64,000 nucleotides of DNA from an uncultured Bacteroidales bacterium (GTDB taxonomy: Bacteria > Bacteroidota > Bacteroidia > Bacteroidales > Paludibacteraceae). A program made the translations under genes and the position numbers. The notes under the pieces were generated by a model. It did no database searches. It had not been told where the DNA came from and saw only the letters and a list, made by a program, of their open reading frames with translations. Of this stretch, positions 54,901 through 60,459 are shown in pieces (the stretch's first letter is position 1; each line of letters begins with the position of its first letter). The stretch is taken from positions 32,029 through 96,028 of the forward strand of contig ONWR01000012.1 of assembly GCA_900321605.1 (NCBI GenBank), in the 5' to 3' direction.

Positions 54901-57900
54901 TCTGCGGGTGCGTCTCTTCTGCATCCCAGGTATAGCAGGTCTTTCCGGCTGCCGCACGCCATTGAGCATACAGCGTCGGCTCTGCGCCGGTACGCGACCA
55001 CTTGCTGCTTGTGATATAATCCGTCACATTAGCCGCAGCAAACGAACCATCAGCGTTCAGCACTTTCACTCCACCGCTACCGGCGGTATAATAACCTTGC
55101 AGCGTATAACCTGTTGCCGTGTGGGCTGTGAAACTGCTTACACCCGTTCCATTAATATATACATAAGGAGTCTGATCTGCTCCGCTACCTTGCGCACCCG
55201 TCTTCAGCGTCACGGTCTGTTTCCATGCGGCATAATAGGTTGTAGCTGCCGCAGGCATCGTTGCACCCGCTGTTGTTCCTGTACCGTCATTATTCGTCTT
55301 CCAACCGTCAAAGGTGTAGTTGCTCAACGTCGGATCGGTCGGAGCCGTAATAGAAGCACCGTAAGCCGTCGAACCGCTCGTATAATCACCCGCCAGATCG
55401 CTACCGCCGTTCGTATTCCATGCTAAAGTATAACTATTCGCCGAACGAGTGAAGTTGGCTCTAACTGCCAAAGCTGCCGTTACGGTAGAAGGAAGTGCAG
55501 TACCATCGCTCTTTGTCCAATTGTTGAAAGCGTACGTATATTGCGCTGTAGCAGAAGCCGGAGTAGCTGTAATCGGAGTCTTTCCTGCTACCGTCAGCAC
55601 ATTACTTGAAGCCGAAATCGCCGTTCCCGATGTCACATCCGTTATGCTCGATGCCGACAGCGTTCCATAACCCGCCGGGTTAACTGTTGCAGAGACGGTA
55701 TAGGTTGCGGCAGTAGCATCGAATTGGACGCCAAATATACCGGTACTTCCTCCGGTAGCATACAGATAATACGTTCCTGCGGATAATTCGCTTGTTGTAG
55801 CATAGCTATTTCCTTTTGTTGTACTTGACCAAGTAGGCTCAGAACCTGACTTGTTCAGTTTTACTTTACCGGCTTTATCATTATTATCTCTATAATATAT
55901 CGTAAGTGTTCCTGCTGATGGGAGAATAAATTTCATCGCTCGTGTAGTTGGGTTGTTACTACTAAGTGTAGATTCTCCATCAAAATATATTATTGCATCA
56001 AATTCTATTTTATTTAGTGTCACAGAATACTCTTTCCATTTCATCGAATTATGAGGACTTGCAGAAGCCGAACCCTCAAAGAAGAACTTGCCATTATCAG
56101 ATATACCTCCTACATATGTATCAGACGTAGGAATATCGCCGGAGAAGATTCCATTTGCTTTATACAACGTACCATCCACCAAAGCCGTCAATGTCGGTTC
56201 GGCGGAAGTGGTGAACGAAGTGGACTTGGACGTTTCTGCTTTGTCGTTATGGTTCGCGTCACCGATAAGCGTTACGGTATAGGTGTACGTCGTACTTGCC
56301 GACAAGCCGGTAGCAGAATAACTGCCCGAAGTTGCCGGAGTAATACCCGAATAAGTCATAGCCACCGATGCACCATTATACACCTTAATCGTTATACTTG
56401 CTACACCTGTTACATCAGTAATAGTGAACGGCAAGGAAGCCGAGTTATGCGTTACCGAAGTAGCCGTTCCCGTTGATGCCGTTCCCGGCAATGCTGCCGT
56501 TGTTACTGTAATCGTACTGGAAGTAGCACTACCGCCGGCATAGTTGCCTTTCGCAGCAATAGTGGCAGTAACGGTTGCTGTTCCACCTGCGGTTGCACCG
56601 GTGACAACACCTGTTGAACTAATAATAGTTAAACTACCTGCCGGCGATACACTATTCAAAGAATAAGTAACCGTACCGCTACCAGCATTCCCTGTTAAGG
56701 TTGGGCTTATTGTACTGCCATATGTCACTGTACTTGCGTAAGTCAGCAACGGAGTTATCGGAGTCAACAAATCTGCTGCGTCAACCGTTACCGACCGTGC
56801 GGCACTCCAGCAACCTGAACCATCCGAACAATAGGAACGGATATAGTACGTACCTGCAGCACTAACATTCTTCGTTGCGCCACTTTCGCTTGTGCTCGTA
56901 CCATCTGCAGACGCCTGCCAATACCAAGTATTGTTCGATGCAGGTTCGCCTGCGGCAGTTAAGGTGATTGTTCCCGTTCCGCCACTTGCAGTTCCTTTGC
57001 TTATCGTACCCGGCTGCGTTGCCGAACAAGGAACTACAACTGCGTTTACCGTAATAGCTCCCGAAACATCTGATGTTTTTGAATTACATCCCTCTTCGGA
57101 TACAACGCAGTAATAATACGTCGTACCCGTAGAAGTCGTAGATGGAGTATAAGATGCGCTGGTGGCTCCTTCTATAATCGTTCCTCCCGTGTTTTTATTT
57201 GTTGTATTTTTATACCACTGATAAGTTGGCGTGTGACCAGCTACGACAGGCGACACCGTTACCGACAATGCAGCAGCTGCTGCTCCCTGATTGTAAGTAG
57301 CTCCGCTTAAACTGGATGCCGTAATCGTCGGTGCCGACGGACGAAGGGAGAAACCCCAGAAGTTTGCGCCGCTGTTCCCTATACACCCTACTTTAATAAT
57401 ATGTGTATCTCCTCCACTTATAGTATAACTGCGCTTTTGGGCAGTCGTATTTTGTCCTGTTGTTACATCTTTTCCATCTATAACTACCACATAATAACCC
57501 GTGCTTGTATTCTTATCTACAGCAAAGAAGTTAAATTGCTCGTAACCTTGCACACAAAACTGCATAAAATAACCATCCTTTGTCTGGACAGCATGTGTGG
57601 AAGATGTTGGAAAACCTGTAAACTCATTTGTTCCCCAAGATGCGCCAGATGATGTATTACCTGACACGTATGCATCTATCCATAAACCACTTTTATGTGT
57701 GCTATTATTGAAGGTAAAGACAGATTGAGCGGAAGCTGGCGAACTTGAACTTCCATTGGCTATAAACGTGTTGGCACTACTATTTTTATATATACCATAT
57801 CTTTCATACTTTTGGTTATCAAATGTAGTTAATGTCTGATTATTTCCACTTGCAGATGTATAAAATCCCGGAGTGTGAGGGACGAAAACACTTAATGAAG

Positions 57901-58789
57901 TCTTATTTCCACCAGCACAATCTTTGATATTAAAAGACGCAACCACAGTATATAACGTTCCGCTTTCAAGTCCAGTCAAAACATAGTTGTTACCATCTGA
58001 CAGACGTCCGTACCAATTATCCCAACAGTCACGTATCTTGAACTCATGGGATTTAGCACTTGCTGTAAACGTATAGACACATTGGAATAAACCTTCTCCT
58101 TTATCCTCGAAGGTAGCCACGTCATTTGCCCAACTATCTTTATCAGTACGCAAGCCAAATGAATATGTCATATTCTTCCATCCACAATTTGAATTACCGG
58201 ATCCATTTGAAAAGAGCGTATTATAATCATCGTTACTTCTTGCAGACTGAAGTACATCTCCATTGGAATTCCACCACGTTGAACAGTTTTGGGCAAATCG
58301 CTGTAATTGTACTTGATTACAATTTTCTGCAGGTACTATCGTCCAAAACACTTTGTTTTTACTATCATCACTACCTACAAGCCAGTTAGTAGAAGCCGTT
58401 GCTCCCGTATCACCTTCTCCATCAACATTGAACCATGCTTTTACACAAGCATCATCTTTCCATGCACTATTGGTTTTGGAATCTCCAACAATAAATATCG
58501 TCTCGCCTTTTGTAAAGGTAGATTTCACCGCCCACGCCTGTCCAACGCTCATCACTAAAACGCAGAAAATCATCGCCGCGTAGCGAAGATAACGAGAGCG
58601 GAACGAGAGCGGAAAGGAGGCAGAAAGGAGGCAACTCGGACTCAATTGCTCTTTTTCGGCCTTTTTACCGCTAAGCGACATTAGCCTTGACTGTCGGTTC
58701 ACCTCACCGTCGGGATTGGATGCTCTTACTGTCATCCCATTTCTCTTACTGCATCCCTGCAGCATTTGAGTTAAGTTAATGTGTTTCAT
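48983..58789 (-). CDS. Giant secreted multidomain surface protein (pair 4, 3268 aa)
   Basis: Leader MKHINLTQMLQGCSKRNGMT, nearly identical in protein and DNA to that of the 14055 protein, precedes the signal peptide (hydrophobic 69-86, AWA cleavage at 87). Carbohydrate-binding-like module at about 88-300; Ig-like at about 516-576 (YQWYKNTTNK ... YYYCVVSEEG). A module at 586-670 is shared with giant 2. BIG2-like domains at about 672-760 and 2176-2265, Fn3 at about 765-860. InlB repeats at about 1121-1278 and 1450-1618. The Rossmann/ThuA-like domain at about 2466-2733 (HVLAFVVNGTD, FDILCVTDYPNTG, RPILTMEAFVAKLANW) matches giant 1. WNVASHWSG module near 2758, NSWTAPI near 2975, final tail IYNDKLYIMLNGRVYSAEG. 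Confidence 0.85.
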   Translation of the reverse strand: MKHINLTQMLQGCSKRNGMTVRASNPDGEVNRQSRLMSLSGKKAEKEQLSPSCLLSASFPLSFRSRYLRYAAMIFCVLVMSVGQAWAVKSTFTKGETIFIVGDSKTNSAWKDDACVKAWFNVDGEGDTGATASTNWLVGSDDSKNKVFWTIVPAENCNQVQLQRFAQNCSTWWNSNGDVLQSARSNDDYNTLFSNGSGNSNCGWKNMTYSFGLRTDKDSWANDVATFEDKGEGLFQCVYTFTASAKSHEFKIRDCWDNWYGRLSDGNNYVLTGLESGTLYTVVASFNIKDCAGGNKTSLSVFVPHTPGFYTSASGNNQTLTTFDNQKYERYGIYKNSSANTFIANGSSSSPASAQSVFTFNNSTHKSGLWIDAYVSGNTSSGASWGTNEFTGFPTSSTHAVQTKDGYFMQFCVQGYEQFNFFAVDKNTSTGYYVVVIDGKDVTTGQNTTAQKRSYTISGGDTHIIKVGCIGNSGANFWGFSLRPSAPTITASSLSGATYNQGAAAAALSVTVSPVVAGHTPTYQWYKNTTNKNTGGTIIEGATSASYTPSTTSTGTTYYYCVVSEEGCNSKTSDVSGAITVNAVVVPCSATQPGTISKGTASGGTGTITLTAAGEPASNNTWYWQASADGTSTSESGATKNVSAAGTYYIRSYCSDGSGCWSAARSVTVDAADLLTPITPLLTYASTVTYGSTISPTLTGNAGSGTVTYSLNSVSPAGSLTIISSTGVVTGATAGGTATVTATIAAKGNYAGGSATSSTITVTTAALPGTASTGTATSVTHNSASLPFTITDVTGVASITIKVYNGASVAMTYSGITPATSGSYSATGLSASTTYTYTVTLIGDANHNDKAETSKSTSFTTSAEPTLTALVDGTLYKANGIFSGDIPTSDTYVGGISDNGKFFFEGSASASPHNSMKWKEYSVTLNKIEFDAIIYFDGESTLSSNNPTTRAMKFILPSAGTLTIYYRDNNDKAGKVKLNKSGSEPTWSSTTKGNSYATTSELSAGTYYLYATGGSTGIFGVQFDATAATYTVSATVNPAGYGTLSASSITDVTSGTAISASSNVLTVAGKTPITATPASATAQYTYAFNNWTKSDGTALPSTVTAALAVRANFTRSANSYTLAWNTNGGSDLAGDYTSGSTAYGASITAPTDPTLSNYTFDGWKTNNDGTGTTAGATMPAAATTYYAAWKQTVTLKTGAQGSGADQTPYVYINGTGVSSFTAHTATGYTLQGYYTAGSGGVKVLNADGSFAAANVTDYITSSKWSRTGAEPTLYAQWRAAAGKTCYTWDAEETHPQTGTNSYGGLYLTISQKGKYQFNSGGTNDTCFYTSSKGHYIKGHINGTVIDSLKFKASTENGDKTAVVVAFCSTYPYDTAHIIQVNSKDCKVYSVNKYDAAESFIKIKAPTGAKSFAIGRNFETELSVDGTLANSGKRYIYYVEACSAGGGTHTISYNAGGGSGSMSSNTGITDDDSQTLTSNSFTAPTNYSFAGWVADVNVTIGGSTVTAGTLIANGATITNITVDIALTAKWSQSVTLDANTSNHGSGDNGSATAYYNATSLSSVTHTKAATGYKLSGYYTAATSGTKVLNADGSFASANVTDWISSGKWICVASTRTLFAQYESAGALTWNLIVDSDTANLSTSTKTSAFTKISTTNMTDAALTGLTYDKSKKKSSLTGKISTPASYDADKYVKVTFQVASGYKFTPSSIKVIAQPVTTGKDVKLSLTDGAYHSLVSSSATSISGGSTQTVTLAGDGTYFTGTVTLKIYCYGATDAYRLGTPITIEGEIEEACATMPSYTSMSYTTTTFAPNDDASGSPITIVGGDNINTYQWKYNRVNDRTSGTNCGTNNASLTPLTDAGAAIDGTRYYWCEMTNEACGITIKSPAVAITVAAAKSDATVAWTDPASTPNYGGGGYTIKATVDQPDWDGNAADLVITAPAGINIYNVTSGTTSSQKWVQADFDVQTSFDRTTYASNIPFTVSAAATASYNAISNDYNVSYSACAGAGEGSSYNIRMRKTVTKDGNYYHCANTDGWISPNISSSYSTGKAGTKMETDFDTVASSNTQYVWVRTYHANVNKVRIYADFRANDMTVSNVYKHTAYFSADSKYAVDYTAVYNGDEENENTGTAAQGYVDITLDEVMAANDILLVKFNDSKVRPLGAVITEGSAESLNTHLQWSNNLADKATVNKYTTDAYFTYSASKITENTNTLGTITYSSSNTSVATVDATGKVALIAAGSTTIKATLAASGCYKKAEISYTLNVAEVSCTITAGTLTLTSGTESKCSSDKVTLTLTGFESGASIQWKDGDTNIDDGGNYKIESDGTTSTLTTDQEGTYSVMVTSGCSVRSNRITISNKSTEVGAKRIVKNWYIKNGRPTPDIELWTLQNGAHLSSVAWSSTNTTGLTASDFYESDGKVYLKGKEPSSNTSGADIIYTLTLTVEDDCGSTTPMSASGQLIYLHHQQNTDKHVLAFVVNGTDKGGFTEGITSAQTTSVPLYNEIAANFDVLATNIYSTDDEQALKEYYSQFDILCVTDYPNTGTKGVNKKSYVDALGALVDIRPILTMEAFVAKLANWKAKGLSGNPKNPTTRQYTMDLQCKDHEIFSGTELTKVGEGDETMYRVSMVCDTLEDYKTLDATYGAGTHEKDKNYQYGKKPALQGFTFTKEMLDDDLLPLGLIDDGSGNDLQVGIERQRNMEARLMVLGINSYAMERLTDDGQTVVVNALKYLMKKNSEDIADCSNMFVGGDDEEDESTRSDWNVASHWSGNAVPDRTQKVRIVAPCVIKAGEKVHVAGVVIAPGGNYNHGANTANGSLTIAAGGALIVDGKVEAATAPLYTETRPTSPSDLTIQASSTAQGALIFDNDKGETQATVEMYSPSYWEIDKETGKKKKYWSYVAMPITEVPVGEYFYGAFTYLYSETSGWIKKGMYTTLYPFDGIGLSMQDGHKETFRGTLVSTENREITLTHDNTGKNMVGNSWTAPIQIANFDADDFGDATASVLIFNTGNKNEGTVIADDGGSETSTAGQWLTIPISVARLGGYTGLKVIPSMQAFQVNTSTETTLTLDYDKLVRDVNIASDNLTEPHRATRKAKEEEVDIMRVRVNGENTHTDVWLLEDERFSDEFDNGWEAKYVACDDRSAQLYAVGDPGKMSFIALPDIEGTVLGFAPSRDGNTYQFTFHYIGKEEYYLNDLKLKQSVLISEDKSYSFMYEDGDTNRFYISRTRIDAPQMPTGVDNAHEGTVKAHKFIYNDKLYIMLNGRVYSAEGALVK

Positions 58790-58863
58790 GATATAAATGT
58801 GTTTTTTATGTTATTTTTCTATTTTTCAGCTTGTTCTTTTTTATTGACACATGTGTACAACAA

Positions 58864-58893
58864 AAGCAACAACCCCTTTCGGAATTGTTGCTT
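58864..58893 (-). terminator. Intrinsic terminator after the broken toxin
   Basis: Perfect 9-bp arms AAGCAACAA / TTGTTGCTT with a 12-nt loop; TTTTGTTG follows on the minus strand. Confidence 0.7.
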
Positions 58894-58918
58894 ATAGGAA
58901 AATCGTTTAGAGAGAATA

Positions 58919-58987
58919 TTAACTTATCTCTTTCTTGCAGCGCTTGACATCTTTGTCAAACTCGTGCGTCGTTCGAACCGTGTACAT
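58919..58987 (-). pseudogene. Truncated YafQ/RelE-type toxin
   Basis: MYTVRTTHEFDKDVKRCKKE and IS, then a stop. The EFDKDVKRCKKR-like opening is that of YafQ/RelE toxins, which are about 90 residues long. Only 22 codons remain and the next sequence runs into a terminator. It starts 3 nt after the antitoxin stop, as in intact modules. Confidence 0.7.
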
Positions 58988-58990
58988 GCC

Positions 58991-59200
58991 TCAAATACCT
59001 AAAGTTTGATACATTTCTTCGGCTGAAGACCATGTACGCACACGTCCTGCCTCAATATCATCCAATGCCCGGTCTAAAGCGTTTTTCTTCTCTATCTTGA
59101 AGCCAAGTGCTTTTACGACTGCTTTAAAACGCTTCGCCTCAACGCGCGGTACATGTATCGTCATACGCTCATACTGATTTGCTGCTACTGTTGCTTGCAT
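58991..59200 (-). CDS. Antitoxin (RelB/DinJ-like), toxin partner broken
   Basis: 69 aa. MTIHVPRVEAKRFKAVVKALGFKIEK has the short strand plus two helices of Bacteroidetes RelB-like antitoxins; the tail IEAGRVRTWSSAEEMYQTLGI is the toxin-binding part. Promoter 59230-59261 gives a 24-nt leader. The downstream toxin is reduced to 22 codons, so the antitoxin is an orphan here. Confidence 0.75.
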   Translation of the reverse strand: MQATVAANQYERMTIHVPRVEAKRFKAVVKALGFKIEKKNALDRALDDIEAGRVRTWSSAEEMYQTLGI

Positions 59201-59229
59201 ATCAACCTCCTTTCTTCAATTTTGCGAGG

Positions 59230-59261
59230 CAAAATTACTGCTTTTTTTTGAAATATGCAAA
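59230..59261 (-). promoter_or_regulatory. Promoter of the orphan antitoxin
   Basis: TTTG (59261-59258), 20 nt, TAATTTTG (59237-59230). Confidence 0.7.
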
Positions 59262-59383
59262 CTTTTGAGCAAAAAAAATGATTTTTTACTTCATTTTTCT
59301 CATTTTCCTATAAGTACACAATCTGTCAAAGATCTTTTGCCTCCGTTTTAAGCCGGGAAGCGGGGCTGTGGTTTATTATACGC

Positions 59384-59598
59384 AAAAAGAGCGCGAAGTT
59401 ATTCTTCACGCTCCCTATCCGCTCGTAAGGTTCTACATCCGTAAGATACAGCAAATGTCCAATGTGGGATACTTGATACAAACTATAACATGCGCACACG
59501 AGCACATACTATACTTTAAAGTACCCAACAGGACATCTATTGGCTGTTCTTGGGCTGGTTTTAGAAAGTTGCGAAGTTTCCGGGAGCCGCCAATAACA
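59384..59598 (-). ncRNA. Structured RNA, copy B
   Basis: P1 is TATTGGC (59595-59589) with GCCAATA (59544-59538): a perfect stem of different sequence from copy A, so pairing rather than sequence is conserved. The core GGCTCCCGGAAACTTCGCAA is identical. Terminator GAGCGTGAAG / CTTCGCGCTC (59413-59389) followed by T5. GCTCCC (59587-59582) can pair with GGGAGC (59415-59410). The promoter at 59715-59746 predicts a transcript of about 325 nt. Confidence 0.7.
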
Positions 59599-59714
59599 TC
59601 AATAAATGTCAATTATGGTATTCAATCACTTTGGTATTTGTGATTTCGTGTTTTTCTTGGTTTTGGGAACACCAGTGAATGCCACTTATGTTCCGATTTT
59701 CTTCAAATCGACTG

Positions 59715-59746
59715 CAAAATTATACAAAATTTTCCAATTATGCAAA
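59715..59746 (-). promoter_or_regulatory. Promoter of structured RNA copy B
   Basis: TTTG (59746-59743), 20 nt, TAATTTTG (59722-59715). No ORF follows before the RNA terminator. Confidence 0.7.
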
Positions 59747-59849
59747 CTACAATTTACACTTTTCGGCTGTTTTGTCATTATTTGCACAAAAAACGTCAAT
59801 TTAGTGCTATTCTTTTCAAGGTTCGTACGTAGTCGATTCATTCGGGACA

Positions 59850-60072
59850 TAAAGAAAGCGTGAAGATCACTTGTTCTTCACGCTCCCATAGGCCTTCGCA
59901 ATGCCTGTAACCAGTAGAAAAACAACCGAAGTCCACGCCGAATATGTAAAACAGGTACAATACGCCTACGCGCAGTGTACTCAGGATTTACACATCCCGA
60001 GGACATTCATTGGTTATTGTTCGGACTGATTACGAGAAAGTTGCGAAGTTTCCGGGAGCCGCAAACAACGTT
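59850..60072 (-). ncRNA. Structured RNA, copy C
   Basis: P1 GTTGTTTGCGG (60069-60059) with CCGAACAATAAC (60024-60013), including a G-T pair and a small internal loop. The same invariant core follows. Terminator AGCGTGAAGA / TCTTCACGCT (59884-59857), identical to copy A including its loop. The middle 100 nt are unrelated to the other copies apart from ATCCCGAGGA, shared with copy A. The promoter at 60195-60226 predicts a transcript of about 340 nt. Confidence 0.7.
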
Positions 60073-60194
60073 CAATAAACGCCTTTTCAATATGTCTAAT
60101 TCTCCACCCTACCCAGAGACACCTCCCCTCAGCGTGGATCAGATTACGCATACGTATACGCACATGCGTGGTATAGCGATACGCATAATCGGTG

Positions 60195-60226
60195 CAAAAA
60201 TACTGCTTTTCCTTCATATACGCAAA
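60195..60226 (-). promoter_or_regulatory. Promoter of structured RNA copy C
   Basis: TTTG (60226-60223), 20 nt, TATTTTTG (60202-60195). The 5' part of the transcript (about 60190-60135) forms a long imperfect hairpin GATTATGCGTAT ... TATGCGTAATC. Confidence 0.7.
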
Positions 60227-60281
60227 TTTTACCGTAAAATTCGTACAAAAAAGTGCATTTTTTAACGAAAATGGGCAAAAA

Positions 60282-60352
60282 AGGGGTTAGAGGATGAGAG
60301 GGTGAGAGGATTAGAGGATGAGAGGGTGAGAGGATGAGAGGGTGAGGGGGTG
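60282..60352 (+). repeat. 8-nt tandem array 7, inverted orientation
   Basis: About nine units GGTTAGAG, GATGAGAG, GGTGAGAG, GATTAGAG on the plus strand, i.e. the complement of arrays 1-6. It lies downstream of the terminator of the 60460 gene. Confidence 0.8.
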
Positions 60353-60365
60353 ACGCTGCATTAAT

Positions 60366-60405
60366 GCACCGTGCAGGAAGGCACCGTGCAGGAAGGCACC
60401 GTGCA
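60366..60405 (+). repeat. 15-bp tandem repeat, about 2.7 copies
   Basis: GCACCGTGCAGGAAG twice plus GCACCGTGCA. The unit contains the palindrome GCAC-CGTGC. Confidence 0.85.
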
Positions 60406-60408
60406 AAA

Positions 60409-60438
60409 AAAGCGGTAAACCACAAGGCTTACCGCTTT
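60409..60438 (-). terminator. Intrinsic terminator of the 60460 gene
   Basis: Perfect 10-bp arms AAAGCGGTAA / TTACCGCTTT, 10-nt loop, then T7 on the minus strand, 21 nt after the stop codon. Confidence 0.85.
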
Positions 60439-60459
60439 AGAGATTATTATCGAGAGGGA

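Noticed and set aside
59384-60072. Structured RNA copies as integron attC sites
   Set aside because: No integrase, the elements are not at cassette junctions of ORFs, and promoter plus intrinsic terminator point to transcribed RNAs.
9894-60352. 8-nt arrays as CRISPR
   Set aside because: Units are contiguous, 8 nt long, imperfect, with no spacers and no cas genes.
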